Shown here in pieces: positions 43,077-53,194 of a stretch of 64,000 bases of DNA. Source of the DNA: CAZUGA01 sp964619885 (GTDB taxonomy: Bacteria; Pseudomonadota; Gammaproteobacteria; Methylococcales; UBA1147); contig CAZUGA010000013.1 in NCBI GenBank assembly GCA_964619885.1, forward strand, positions 35,964-99,963. Direction: 5' to 3'. The notes under the pieces are model-generated. The model had not been told where the DNA came from. It searched no databases and saw only the letters and a list, made by a program, of their open reading frames with translations. Position 1 is the first letter of the stretch, and every line of letters begins with the position of its first letter. Made by a program: the position numbers and the translations under genes.

Positions 43077-44693
43077 TCAAACGGTGCTTTCCAATAACAC
43101 ATCGCGTTTTTCCGGGTGCCTGGACAGGCGCTGCGTCGAAACCATTAACTTTATCAATGGCCATTTATTGCGTGAAGCCACTAACGTGGTCATTGCCCCG
43201 CCCATTAAAGCCCCGACAACACCATGTCCGGAAATATCCGAACCCGTCAGGTACAAATTGTCGATTGGTGTACGCGGTGACAGCCAATCCGCAGTAAATT
43301 TGTCCGGAACACACGGCAAGCCATAGATGCAACCATTCTTATGGCCGGTGAAATTTGCAGTGGAAAGTGGTGTGGATACCTCACAAAATTCAACCAGGTC
43401 TTCGAATCCCGGAAATTGGGAATTCACAAATTGGATCAAATCCTGAGCAATTTTCTGTTTTAACACTTGGTAATCTTTTCCACGTTTACGCCAACGCTGC
43501 GGTGACCACTGCTGAAAGGGTTCGTGTCCTATAAAGGAGATCAATTCTGCAGTGTGTCCCTCAGACTCGGGATTCTTTAGCGAGGGGAATGACAAAAAAC
43601 AGCCACTAATTTTGCCATCCAAAACCTTGTTGCGCTTGGAAAATGCATCGTTATGATCATAACTACTGTAAATCCAGTAATTCTCACCCCTAAAGCCTAG
43701 TTTTTTCGGTGATTCTTTAAAACCCAGGTAGGCGCATACGTGAAAACTGCCGTTAGCCAATAGCTCTAACTCTGGTCTAAAACTCAATGGATAGTCTTTA
43801 GGCAATAATTGATCGTAGGTGATATAAGCACCTACATTGGAAACGATCGTATCCGCGAAAAACTGTACGACCTGCTCGCGACCTTTGGCACGCGTCGAAG
43901 CACGAACACCAACAGCTTTTCCATTTTCAACAATTATCTGATTAACACGGTATTTGGTTAAAATTTTTCCTCCGGTGCGTTCAACAATTGAATTCACCGT
44001 TTGGGCTATAGATTTAGCACCGCCTACCGGATAATATCCACCATCTAGGTAATGGCATGCAATAACCGAATGAGCGGCAAAAGCGCTTTGTGAAGGTGGT
44101 AATCCTGCGTTACCCCATTGCGATAGCAGAACTGCTTTAAGTTTCTGGTCTTTGAATTGTTGATCTAAATAATCTTGCGTTGTCGTTAATGCTTTTGCGC
44201 GGCCAATGCGGTTCATCAGACGCCATAATGGCTGTAGCCAAACCGGTAACAATTTGCCAATCATGTGTCGGCCATACCACCGAGAAGCCGCCATTAAGTC
44301 CTCGAAGTAGGTACTGATCGCTGCACTTTCCGCCGGAAATTTGTCGATTAAATCCTGTCTGAACCGGCGAATCCCAACGCGAGCAGCAAAACGTAAGTCC
44401 GGGTACACAAATTGATCAAATTTTTCTGGCATCGCCTGCCATTCCACCTGATCATCCGTGACAAAATCGAATAAAGCCCGGTAATGACTACCCTTGTTCA
44501 TTTCCCCGACATAATGTACGCCGACATCCCACTCATATTTCTTCTTCCGTCTAAAACCATGGGTAAAACCGCCAGGGGTAAAATGCCGCTCCAATATCAA
44601 TACACGTTTATTTTCTAACTTTGAAAATAGGCTTGCGCAAGCCAACCCACCCATACCGGAACCAATCACAATCACGTCATATTTGTTTTCCAT
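43077..44693 (-). CDS. FAD-dependent oxidoreductase, carotenoid-isomerase/retinol-saturase type
   Basis: A 538-residue flavoprotein. The N-terminal Rossmann motif DVIVIGSGMGGLACASLF is followed by ERHFTPGGFTHGFRR. The C-terminal FAD-binding segment LYLTGSDISGHGVVGALMGG closes the fold. This is the phytoene desaturase/CrtISO superfamily, most like the retinol saturase-CrtISO branch, not the short desaturases. No carotenoid genes flank it, so the substrate could be another polyene or a lipid. It is a single gene on the minus strand. Confidence 0.85.
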   Translation of the reverse strand: MENKYDVIVIGSGMGGLACASLFSKLENKRVLILERHFTPGGFTHGFRRKKKYEWDVGVHYVGEMNKGSHYRALFDFVTDDQVEWQAMPEKFDQFVYPDLRFAARVGIRRFRQDLIDKFPAESAAISTYFEDLMAASRWYGRHMIGKLLPVWLQPLWRLMNRIGRAKALTTTQDYLDQQFKDQKLKAVLLSQWGNAGLPPSQSAFAAHSVIACHYLDGGYYPVGGAKSIAQTVNSIVERTGGKILTKYRVNQIIVENGKAVGVRASTRAKGREQVVQFFADTIVSNVGAYITYDQLLPKDYPLSFRPELELLANGSFHVCAYLGFKESPKKLGFRGENYWIYSSYDHNDAFSKRNKVLDGKISGCFLSFPSLKNPESEGHTAELISFIGHEPFQQWSPQRWRKRGKDYQVLKQKIAQDLIQFVNSQFPGFEDLVEFCEVSTPLSTANFTGHKNGCIYGLPCVPDKFTADWLSPRTPIDNLYLTGSDISGHGVVGALMGGAMTTLVASRNKWPLIKLMVSTQRLSRHPEKRDVLLESTV

Positions 44694-45087
44694 CTGGAAT
44701 TATTGAGCCTGTACTTGAAGGAAACTTTGTAATCCGCGGCAAAGCCAAAATCTAAGGCTTTGAAGGAAAATGGACGGTGATTATGCCCATTTTCTCGCCG
44801 GAACCCTACCCATAAACTTTGGCGGATGATGATTTCTTTAGCCCCATCAATTGCATAACGCGATTAGCAGGCCAATATCACCTAACTATGATCATAACAT
44901 ACCGACGCTACCTATATTCGCGCAGGTGTTCGTCCGGCATCGCAGGTATTGTACGTGAACCCACTCTCGCTATAGTTCGGAGGTTAGAGATACTATCCCT
45001 TAAAAAACGGCCGTGCTAAAATCCAAACCCTATAACCAATCCAGTACATATCTGGAACCGATAATCCTGCTAATGGAAAACAAGTAC
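44694..45087. other. intergenic region with divergent promoters expected
   Basis: It separates the minus-strand oxidoreductase from the plus-strand lipoprotein. Short in-frame stretches on the plus strand (from 44819) lack a ribosome binding site and look like chance frames. No repeat is visible. Confidence 0.35.
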
Positions 45088-45666
45088 ATGAAGCTCTGGA
45101 AATCACAATTACAGCGTAAAATACCGTCTTTGCTATTCAGTTTGCTCTGCATCCTATTGGTCGCCGGTTGCGCAGGAACACCAAAAATTGAAGCAACCCT
45201 CAGCGAAGCCGAAACCTGTGACAAGATTAAAAATATCATCGACAAATACCCGAGCAAATATGCCAGTTTTAGGCAGGGAACCAAAACCAACAACCCACTT
45301 CAGCAAGCCGATATCTGGAATGCGCAAACTTTTTTCCCCGGAACCGAGTGCCAGGTTTGGGAATGGGCCAGTGGTCTGGCGAATTATTCCTGCCAATGGC
45401 GCGAATCCGGCGAAGAGTCCGCCAATGCGATATACGACAAGCATAAACCTAAGCTCGGTGAATGCTTAGGCAAAGAATGGTCCGGAACGGAAAAGGAAAC
45501 ACCAAACGGCAGACAAACTATTTACCGTAAAGACGGCGGAAAAATTGTAGTCTCCATACGGGTTTTTCAGCATCGCCGTGCGTTGCTCAACCCCTGGTGG
45601 ACTTCATTAGTGATCGGAGATCCTATTGAGACCGTTGAACCGCCCAAGCGAAAGGCCGCCAAATAG
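45088..45666 (+). CDS. predicted lipoprotein of unknown function
   Basis: A 192-residue protein from ATG 45088, with a GGA about ten bases before it. ATG 45073 and a GTG at 45013 are in frame further upstream. The signal LLFSLLCILLVAGCAG ends in the lipobox VAGC (Cys about 28). The mature part has two cysteine-bearing segments (TCDKIKNII and GTECQVWEWASGLANYSCQW) that could form disulfides, and a basic C-terminal tail PPKRKAAK. I do not recognise the family. Convergent with the DUF4136 gene. A stem-loop lies between them. Confidence 0.75.
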   Translation: MKLWKSQLQRKIPSLLFSLLCILLVAGCAGTPKIEATLSEAETCDKIKNIIDKYPSKYASFRQGTKTNNPLQQADIWNAQTFFPGTECQVWEWASGLANYSCQWRESGEESANAIYDKHKPKLGECLGKEWSGTEKETPNGRQTIYRKDGGKIVVSIRVFQHRRALLNPWWTSLVIGDPIETVEPPKRKAAK

Positions 45667-45724
45667 AACGTGTATCGCTAGTGATCTTAACCGGTCCAAT
45701 CGACCGAGAAGAAAATTAAATTAA

Positions 45725-45760
45725 GAATCCGTTGGAGAGTGTCAACTCACCAACGGATTC
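45725..45760. terminator. hairpin between convergent genes
   Basis: GAATCCGTTGG (45725-45735) pairs with CCAACGGATTC (45750-45760). The stem can extend inward by GAGT/ACTC with one A-A mismatch. No long T-run follows on either strand, so strength is uncertain, but the position between two convergent genes fits a terminator. Confidence 0.55.
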
Positions 45761-45792
45761 ACATCGTTCAGGCTTGGCAACTACAATCTTTT

Positions 45793-46374
45793 TTAGGGCT
45801 TAACCTGGTTTTTTACCGGAAACTCTTTAAACATTGAAGCTACAACTCTATCAATAACCTGCTGTTGATTGTCGTAATCCGATTGCTTAACTCGACCGAT
45901 CGCAACACCCTCCCAAACCATCGTTTTTCGCTGTCGGTCAACTACATCGATATTCAAAGTCCCTTCAGTATATTCGTAGGTATAGGTATCATAGGCATAA
46001 CCACCCCAAGCACCATAGTATCGTCCGCGATATCCGTAATAACCTCCCGGATAGCCGGTACTTCTAAGTTGCTGCTTGTCTTCTAATTTTAATTTGAAAT
46101 TTACCAGCAAATCTGGGTTCGTTTGACTAAACTCTATCCCACGATTCTGCATTTGCCGGGTTACCGCTTGTTTAAGGTTTTGCGTAACCAATGTTTCGTA
46201 GCCTCGATCGGTGGCTAGTTTTTGAAAATATCCAAAGGTTTTAAACGCCGCGAAATTGGTATCGTGATCGTAGTCCGAGCGGATCATGGGTTTGGAAGCC
46301 GAGCATCCGACGATCAGAAGCAACAACAATAAATTACTCCATCCCCACCCGATATTTGTTTTTGCGAAATGCAT
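45793..46374 (-). CDS. DUF4136-type lipoprotein
   Basis: A 193-residue protein. ATG 46374 is preferred because GAGG sits eight bases upstream. The TTG six bases before would crowd it. The lipoprotein signal LLLLLLIVGCSAS has its Cys at about 24. The mature part has the DUF4136 layout: DYDHDTNFAAFKTFGYF, LKQAVTRQMQNRGI, NPDLLVNFKLKLEDK, then a glycine/tyrosine-rich loop (YPGGYYGYRGRYYGAWGGYA) before LNIDVVDRQRKTMVWEGVA. Members are outer-membrane lipoproteins of unknown role. Confidence 0.88.
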   Translation of the reverse strand: MHFAKTNIGWGWSNLLLLLLIVGCSASKPMIRSDYDHDTNFAAFKTFGYFQKLATDRGYETLVTQNLKQAVTRQMQNRGIEFSQTNPDLLVNFKLKLEDKQQLRSTGYPGGYYGYRGRYYGAWGGYAYDTYTYEYTEGTLNIDVVDRQRKTMVWEGVAIGRVKQSDYDNQQQVIDRVVASMFKEFPVKNQVKP

Positions 46375-46596
46375 TGTCAAATCCTCTTGTTAATTTATCG
46401 CCTCACCACCGATCCTGCGCTAGACAGCTACTGTTGAACCATTTGACGCTATCGCGTCCTATCCAGTTGGCGTTAGCAGTACTATAATCGCCGTTATAAC
46501 ACATCTCTATTCTGTCGGTAAGCTCTCATCAATTTTTGACAAAAGAATACTGATTCAAACGAACGGCGGCAAACTTAACAACGGAAATTTATTGGT

Positions 46597-48282
46597 ATGC
46601 TTTGGGAAGCTCTCAGCGCAGTCCGCGACATCGGTAGACTACATAATTTGGCATCGATACTGATCCGATACGGATTTGGTGACATAGTTCAACGCGCTGG
46701 ACTGGGTCACATGTTGGAGCGCACGGGAAAAGCGCTTCGCTGGAAATATGCAGAAGAAATCAACCAGCTCGAACCGCCGCAACGCGTACGCCACGCGTTG
46801 GAAGAAATGGGGCCAACCTTTATCAAATTGGGTCAAGTGCTCGCCACCCGCGTTGACCTATTCCCACCCGAGTGGATTCAGGAATTCGAAAAACTACAAG
46901 ACCAGACCACCGCATTACCGTTTTCAGAATTAGCCGCGCAGGTCGAAGAGGATTTGGGCGCCCCCATCGAACAAATTTTCCCGTATTTTGAAAATGAACC
47001 CCTGGCTGCTGCGTCGATTGCTCAGGTCCATCGAGCCCGTCTTGAAAACGGCCATGATGTCATTGTAAAAATCCGGCGACCCAAGATACGCAAGACTATA
47101 GAGGCCGATCTGAGATTGTTGGAACGACTCGCCGGGATAGTGGATTCCGAAATCGCAGAGCTCCGGCGATTTCGTCCCAAAGAGGTTGTCAGGCAATTTA
47201 CCTTGTCGTTACACCGAGAATTGGATTTTGCTGTCGAATCCCGTAACGCCGAACGCATGGCAACAAACTTTGAAGACGATCCGAATATCATTATTCCACA
47301 AATTTACTGGGAATGGGTGGGTGAGCGCATCAATGTGCAAGAGTACATCGATGGTGTTTCCGGACGTAACGTAGAGACACTGAGCAATGCCGGGATGAAC
47401 TGCAAGGTTATCGCCAGCCGAGGCGCCGAAGCAGTTTTAAAGATGGTATTGATCGACGGTTTTTTCCACGCCGACCCTCATCCGGGTAATATCATCTATG
47501 TCAAGGGTAACCGGCTCGCATTTATTGACTTCGGCGTTATCGGACGGCTTTCGGAAATCCGGCGTGATCAAGTCATCGATCTGTTGCATGCGATTGTGAT
47601 CAAGGATTCATCTCGTGTTGTCGATGTTCTACAAGACTGGGCCAGTGACACCTTATTTGAAACGACAATTCTAGCTGCTGAAATCGAATTGTTCATCGAT
47701 ACCTATCACGGCATTGCGTTAAAACAGCTCAAAATTTCAGCAATGCTGCTAGAGCTTTCAGGGCTCATGCGCAATCATCAACTTTCCATGCCGCCGGATC
47801 TGACCCTTTTGTTTAAAACCTTAATTATTCTTGAAGGTATGGGGCGTCAAATCGATCCTGATTTTGACCTGATCGGTACCGCTGCTCCGTTACTGGAAAG
47901 AGCCATGGTAGCGCGCTACCGCCCAGACGCATTGGCCAAACGCAGTTGGCGCAGTTTGGTTGGAATGGCTGAGGTCGTAAGCAGTATGCCGCAAGACCTA
48001 CGCCGTCTGTTAAAAGCTCTGCGCAGCGGCGCATTCAAAATTAATGTCGATGTTATTCAACTCAATCACTTTGGCCTACAACTAGACCGGGCCGCGAGTC
48101 GCCTAACCGTAGGTCTGATTACCGCTGCACTGATAATTGGCTCATCCATCGTAATGACGGTGAGTGGCGGGCCAACATTGTTTGGCTTACCGGCTTTTGG
48201 ATTACTCGGGTTTTTGGGCGCTGGAATCGGCGGAATATGGTTGATGGTATCGATTTGGAAAGGTGGGCATGACCGGGGATAA
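46597..48282 (+). CDS. ABC1/UbiB-family atypical kinase
   Basis: A 561-residue protein with the UbiB-like kinase fold. The N-terminal extension holds the KxGQ motif FIKLGQ, the A-rich nucleotide loop AAASIAQVHRA follows, and later come catalytic DGFFHADPHPGN and metal-binding IDFGVIG. Two hydrophobic helices close the C-terminus (about 505-555). Relatives support coenzyme Q synthesis or handle membrane lipids. The true ubiB normally lies next to ubiE/ubiJ, which are absent here, so this may be a second AarF-type paralogue. Monocistronic. Confidence 0.9.
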   Translation: MLWEALSAVRDIGRLHNLASILIRYGFGDIVQRAGLGHMLERTGKALRWKYAEEINQLEPPQRVRHALEEMGPTFIKLGQVLATRVDLFPPEWIQEFEKLQDQTTALPFSELAAQVEEDLGAPIEQIFPYFENEPLAAASIAQVHRARLENGHDVIVKIRRPKIRKTIEADLRLLERLAGIVDSEIAELRRFRPKEVVRQFTLSLHRELDFAVESRNAERMATNFEDDPNIIIPQIYWEWVGERINVQEYIDGVSGRNVETLSNAGMNCKVIASRGAEAVLKMVLIDGFFHADPHPGNIIYVKGNRLAFIDFGVIGRLSEIRRDQVIDLLHAIVIKDSSRVVDVLQDWASDTLFETTILAAEIELFIDTYHGIALKQLKISAMLLELSGLMRNHQLSMPPDLTLLFKTLIILEGMGRQIDPDFDLIGTAAPLLERAMVARYRPDALAKRSWRSLVGMAEVVSSMPQDLRRLLKALRSGAFKINVDVIQLNHFGLQLDRAASRLTVGLITAALIIGSSIVMTVSGGPTLFGLPAFGLLGFLGAGIGGIWLMVSIWKGGHDRG

Positions 48283-48933
48283 ACTCCGCTTCGGAGCACC
48301 CGCCCTTTGACTGCGAATATTCAATCATAAACACGTCGAATTCATCGAATAAAACTGTTTTAGTCATATTGATTTCTGATATTATGTAACTGTCCTGTTA
48401 TTGATAATCGACAGGCTAGAGATTTCTGAAGACCGTATGACGAAGGGTAAATGTTTGGGCTTTTTGGGCTATCGGCATTATCCGATCAGCTCATTGCAAA
48501 ACCTTTGACCGATGGGCCCGCTCACCCCACTCATATCGAGATTTCTCTATGGGTTACCGTTGTTGGTATCGTGAGATGGGAATCTGTAGGCCAGTGGCAT
48601 CATCTAATTGGGTCCTGACCGGTCCCCTCTGGAGCTACAGAAATCTATCCGATAACTGTTCCAACCTTCGGGTAAAGAGAACAGTCCCGTAGATATTCCC
48701 ATTGCAAAGTTGGCCGTTTGATTGTTTGCGGGCAACCGATAAAACCAAGGCGGTTTTTTCCATCTATCAGCGGGAGGCTTACATCCTTGAAGATCATGTT
48801 TTAACCATCGTTAATAACTTCGTAATGAAGGACGATTACAACGGATTGTAGTTTACGATAAAAACCTGATTAGACTGTCTCGGGATGACTTAATTGCGGC
48901 TAACCGGAGTGCGAAAAGTTAGGGAAGGGAACA
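48283..48933. other. gene-free region of about 650 bases
   Basis: No convincing coding frame on either strand. A small stem CTCCG/CGGAG directly follows the ABC1 gene (48284-48296), and a weak terminator-like AAAACC-GGTTTT hairpin with six T lies at 48741-48758. The sequence could be a decayed gene, but I cannot name one. Confidence 0.35.
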
Positions 48934-49236
48934 ATGCCTACTATTGCGAATCCAGTCGTAGGAGACTGGTATCTTGACCTCCAAACACATTTATCGTTCA
49001 AAGTCGTTGGACTTGACGAATTAGAAGATTCGGTAGAAGTTCAATATCTGAATGGTGATGTAGGTGATTACGACCTCGAAAATTGGTACGATTCACCCTT
49101 TGAACCTATAGAAGCTCCAGAGGATTGGAGTGCACCATACGACGAAATTGAGCGGGACGATTTGGGCTATTCTGATCCGGATATCCATACACAAAATTTG
49201 AATACCGGGGATGTCAACGATTTGTTAAAAGACTGA
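48934..49236 (+). CDS. small acidic protein, DUF6763-like
   Basis: A 100-residue acidic cytoplasmic protein with a strong AGGGAAGGG before ATG 48934. It opens with NPVVGDWYLDLQTHLSFKVV and contains VEVQYLNGDVGDYDLENWY and EAPEDWSAPYDEIERDDLGY, patterns I associate with the small DUF6763 family of gammaproteobacteria. Its acidity and short beta-rich body suggest a protein-binding adaptor. The biochemical role is unknown. Confidence 0.75.
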   Translation: MPTIANPVVGDWYLDLQTHLSFKVVGLDELEDSVEVQYLNGDVGDYDLENWYDSPFEPIEAPEDWSAPYDEIERDDLGYSDPDIHTQNLNTGDVNDLLKD

Positions 49237-49417
49237 CCATCCAGTTTGTTTGGCGAAATGATTGCGGTAAATTGCCAGCCCGCCCCAGCAAATTGCGTCG
49301 TCGCTAAGCCTGCGCCTTAAAAACACGATCGAGGCAAATCTTTATGACGACGCAGATTAGGTATTGTTCTGACAGCACTCACAGAATCTAACAACTCTCC
49401 CAGTACAATCAAACAGC

Positions 49418-49897
49418 TTAATAAAACAGGTAGTCAGTAAACGATTGGCTCTCACCATCTTTGTCAAAGGAAACCACCGAAAAGGGTTCTTTTCGTCCAC
49501 TCATTTCCATTCCAGGCGTCCCATGCGGCATTTTCGGCACGGAAATCCCAATGACGGAAGGCTTTTCCTGTAAAAGTTTTCTAATGTCTGCTGCCGGTAC
49601 GTGCCCTTCAACAACGTACCCCTCAACCACTGCTGTATGGCACGACGCTAATTCACCATTTACACCATATTTCTGCTTAACGGTTTGCATGTCCGTAGTT
49701 TTTATATCGTTGACCTCAAAACCGTTTTTAGTCAAATGCTCCAACCATAATCCGCAGCAACTGCAAGTTGGGCTGCGATATACGGTAATTTTTTGGTTCT
49801 GTGGCAAATCGGCAATTGATTTATCCCAGACTCCGGCTGAGAATGCCGACGAAGCGATGATATTGGATATTAAAACGATTAAAACTCTATACAACAC
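49418..49897 (-). CDS. DUF411 periplasmic metal-binding protein
   Basis: A 159-residue exported protein. The start is GTG 49897 with AGGAG seven bases before. The signal peptide ends near AFSAG. The mature domain opens KITVYRSPTCSCCGLWLEHL with three close cysteines (45, 47, 48), then HTAVVEGYVVEGHVPAADI and MPHGTPGMEM, which bring His and Met residues typical of copper-handling DUF411 proteins. A role in periplasmic copper binding is likely by family, though no copper genes are adjacent. Confidence 0.88.
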   Translation of the reverse strand: MLYRVLIVLISNIIASSAFSAGVWDKSIADLPQNQKITVYRSPTCSCCGLWLEHLTKNGFEVNDIKTTDMQTVKQKYGVNGELASCHTAVVEGYVVEGHVPAADIRKLLQEKPSVIGISVPKMPHGTPGMEMSGRKEPFSVVSFDKDGESQSFTDYLFY

Positions 49898-49954
49898 AAT
49901 ATTTCTCCTAAGCTAAAGTTTATTAAAAAGATCGGGATCGCCCTGATACAATTT

Positions 49955-50383
49955 CTACTTATAATCCTGACCGAAAAGCGTCGCGATTAAATTCCGCGAA
50001 CCAGCCCGGTTACGATGTTCACCCAAATAGATACCCTGCCATACTCCCAAACACAAACATCCGTCTGCGATTGGCACCGAAACGCTGGCACCCAGTATTG
50101 ATGCCTTTAAATGCGCCGGCATGTCGTCGGGCCCTTCCAAAGTATGCGTAAAATAGCTCGAATTTTCCGGGACCATTCGATTAAAGTGCGACTCAAAGTC
50201 TACTCTGACACTGGGATCCGCATTTTCGTTCAATGATAGTGACGCCGAGGTATGCTGGATGAAGAAATGGGCTAGACCTGTCTTTATAGATGCCACTTCC
50301 GGCAAATTACTAATAATTTCACCGTTTATTAGATGAAAGCCCCTGACTTGAGGAGCCAATTTAATCTTTTTCTGTATCCACAC
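49955..50383 (-). CDS. YjbQ family protein (UPF0047)
   Basis: A 142-residue protein matching YjbQ in length and motifs: IQHTSASLSLNENADPSV, HLKASILGASVSVPIADG and LGVWQGIYLGEHR, containing the conserved His and Glu set. YjbQ proteins have weak thiamin-phosphate synthase activity. The true role is unsettled. The start is GTG 50383 with no clear ribosome binding site. It is 57 bases after the DUF411 gene's end in the other order (same strand, upstream), so they may be co-transcribed. Confidence 0.88.
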   Translation of the reverse strand: MWIQKKIKLAPQVRGFHLINGEIISNLPEVASIKTGLAHFFIQHTSASLSLNENADPSVRVDFESHFNRMVPENSSYFTHTLEGPDDMPAHLKASILGASVSVPIADGCLCLGVWQGIYLGEHRNRAGSRNLIATLFGQDYK

Positions 50384-50560
50384 GAATGTTCGTTAGATTT
50401 CGAAAAATAGGTCTAGCAAGAATTGTCACAATGAAAAGCGATTATATCATGCATCTAGAACGGCCAGGATTGCCAAAATGATACGCCGAGTAGCTTCGAT
50501 ACCTTACAGTCTCGAATATTTAGTCGATACTATGCGATTCGCGCTTGCCCAATTTCAAGC

Positions 50561-52768
50561 TTATGCGGAAACAACTTCGGCTTGACATGTTTTCTCTTCC
50601 AGGCGCCGTGCATAAAGGATAAATTCGGTGTATCCATTGGGCTGTTCTCTACCCTTGAATACCAAATCCAACGCCGCTTGAAACGGAATACTCGAATCAA
50701 AATCGTCTGCCATCGGTGTGTAATCCGGATCATCGGAATTCTGCCGATCGACCAATAAGGCCATGGTTTTCATTGTCTCCCGAACATTCTCTTCAGTCAG
50801 TATGCCATGATGCAACCAATTTGCGATATGTTGGCTTGAAATGCGTAACGTCGCACAGTCCTCCATAAGCAGAATATTATTCATATCTGGCACTTTCGAG
50901 CAGCCAACGCCCTGCCCGACCCATCGCGCGACGTATCCCAATATACCCTGAGCATTTGTTTCAAGTTCATGTTGGATATGTTCCGAGCTAAGCTTTCGCT
51001 CGCTCTCCATCACCGGAATCTTCAGAATATCTTCCACCGACGTCGCCGTTCGTTTCAGCAGAACTTTCTGCCTATCGTGAACGTCGAATATGTGGTAGTG
51101 CATCGCATGCAAGGTCGCAACGGTTGGCGAAGGCACCCATGCCGTACTGGCGCCCGCCTTGAGGTGATGAATTTTACTTTCCATCATCGCTACCATTTCA
51201 TCCGGCATCGCCCACATTCCTTTGCCAATCTGCGCTCGCCCCATCAATCCGCAACCCAAACCGATATCGACATTTGAGTCTTCATAGGCTAGCAGCCAAT
51301 CTGCAGTCTTCAGCTCATCCTTGGGCAATACCGGCCCAGCCTCCATATTGGTATGTATATCGTCGCCGGTTCGGTCCAAAAATCCAGTATTGATAAAAAC
51401 CACGCGTTCACGAGCAGCACGTATACAGGCTTTTAGATTCACCGAAGTCCGACGCTCTTCGTCCATGATACCCATTTTCAATGTATTTCTAGGATATCTC
51501 AGTGCACTTTCTACCCGCGCGAATAATTCATCTGCCAGCGCGACTTCGTCGGGTCCATGCATCTTTGGTTTTACGATATAAACCGAACCCGCCCGGCTAT
51601 TCACATATTGACTATTCCACAGCAGATCGTGTTTCGCACACAACGCGGTAACCATAGCATCGAGAATCGATTCCGGAATAGCCTCTCCTTTGTAGTGAAC
51701 CGCGTCGGTATCAAGGTGAATTCCAACGTTCCGAACCAACATAAGACTTCGCCCCGGCACGGTAACACTACCACCGTGAGGCGCATCATAGGTTCGATCG
51801 GGTTCCAGTTCGCGCTTAACGACTTCACCATCTTTGTCGATAGTCCGAACCAATGTACCGTTCATTAAACCCAACCAGTTACGGTATACACGGAGTTTGT
51901 CGCTGGTATCAACCGACGCAACCGAATCCTCGCAATCCATGATCGTCGTCACAGCAGATTCGAGTTGAATATCGTAAATATTGGCGTGGTCTCTGCGGCC
52001 TATAAAATAACCTTGACCAAAACGAATCTCAACGTAAAGATTATTTTTTCGCAGTAGAATTTCGTCGGGTTTTTTCGGATTACCGTTATATCCAATCAAA
52101 CGTTCGGCGCGCAGCAACGTGGTTTCCGTACGATCCCCCATGCGAACCACCAATTGGCCGTCCTTGATGTAATATAAAATTGCATTGCTATGGCTGTCTT
52201 TTTCCAGTTGAAAATGACGGTCGAGAAAATTTCGCGTCACCGTAATTACTCTTTCACCCCGAATAGGATTGTATTTTTTTATTTTCTTACAACCCTCGGA
52301 CTCAGGAATTACGTCGGTTGCATAAAGCGCATCGTATAGACTCCCCCAGCGGGCATTAGCGGCATTTAACGCAAAACGCGCATTATCCAATGGAACAACC
52401 AATTGGGGACCCGCCACACCGGAAATCTCCGCATCGATATTTCTGGTCTCAATCTCAAAGTCTTCAACGTTCGGGGCAAGATAACCAATCTTTGCCAAAA
52501 AGTTTTTGTACGCCAAAGCATCGTGCGCATTGCCTTGTCGGGCCAGGTGCCATTCATCAATTTTTGATTGTAATTCATCACGAAATTGCAATAGCGCTCT
52601 ATTTTTAGGCGCTAAATCTTTGACGATACAGGACAATTCCGACCAAAAGTGATTGGTGTCTATACCGGTCCCCGGCGCTATCTCGTTTTGAATCAAATCG
52701 TATAGAGGCCTGGCAACGTCCAGATCTCCCAACTTAACCGTATCGTCGTTCAATTTTTTTATGCTCAC
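50561..52768 (-). CDS. glcB: malate synthase G
   Basis: A 735-residue enzyme condensing glyoxylate with acetyl-CoA to malate, the second step of the glyoxylate shunt or glycolate use. The length marks isoform G rather than the short A form. Conserved segments are TTIMDCEDSVASVDTSDK (metal and substrate site), YIVKPKMHGPDEVA, MGIMDEERRTSVNLKACI and GKGMWAMPDEM, plus the C-terminal lid. The isocitrate lyase gene is not in the window. Confidence 0.95.
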   Translation of the reverse strand: MSIKKLNDDTVKLGDLDVARPLYDLIQNEIAPGTGIDTNHFWSELSCIVKDLAPKNRALLQFRDELQSKIDEWHLARQGNAHDALAYKNFLAKIGYLAPNVEDFEIETRNIDAEISGVAGPQLVVPLDNARFALNAANARWGSLYDALYATDVIPESEGCKKIKKYNPIRGERVITVTRNFLDRHFQLEKDSHSNAILYYIKDGQLVVRMGDRTETTLLRAERLIGYNGNPKKPDEILLRKNNLYVEIRFGQGYFIGRRDHANIYDIQLESAVTTIMDCEDSVASVDTSDKLRVYRNWLGLMNGTLVRTIDKDGEVVKRELEPDRTYDAPHGGSVTVPGRSLMLVRNVGIHLDTDAVHYKGEAIPESILDAMVTALCAKHDLLWNSQYVNSRAGSVYIVKPKMHGPDEVALADELFARVESALRYPRNTLKMGIMDEERRTSVNLKACIRAARERVVFINTGFLDRTGDDIHTNMEAGPVLPKDELKTADWLLAYEDSNVDIGLGCGLMGRAQIGKGMWAMPDEMVAMMESKIHHLKAGASTAWVPSPTVATLHAMHYHIFDVHDRQKVLLKRTATSVEDILKIPVMESERKLSSEHIQHELETNAQGILGYVARWVGQGVGCSKVPDMNNILLMEDCATLRISSQHIANWLHHGILTEENVRETMKTMALLVDRQNSDDPDYTPMADDFDSSIPFQAALDLVFKGREQPNGYTEFILYARRLEEKTCQAEVVSA

Positions 52769-53194
52769 TCATTCAACTCCAGAATTCAGTATTTTGGGAT
52801 GCAAAGATAGTTTGCATCAACGACAAACTTCTTGTTTCTTCCTCAACCGAAAATAAGCCCAAAAATATAATGCTGCGGCGCAACATCCTACTTTATAATT
52901 TCGCTTAACACAATGTTATTAGTGCCGTGAATTGACAAAGTCGCAGCGATAAAAGGACGTTAATAAATACTAAAGATTGAGCGGTCCAGAGAAAAGCTTG
53001 GGAACCTCCAAACTTCAACTGGATAGGTTAGATTGCAAAGATAATTAGGCAAATTTAAGATTGTTGTTACTGATCAGCACAGCGCCTACCATTCAATCGG
53101 TTATCTTTTCGACCACCATGAATAATTATCAGGCCTAAACAAACTATCTGAATCTGGCTACGTCACTAGGGATGCAACTCACAAAGCAAACACA
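52769..53194. other. 426-base intergenic region upstream of malate synthase
   Basis: No coding frame with support. It holds the promoter of the minus-strand malate synthase gene and the end region of the mprF-like gene. No operator motif that I recognise stands out. Confidence 0.35.
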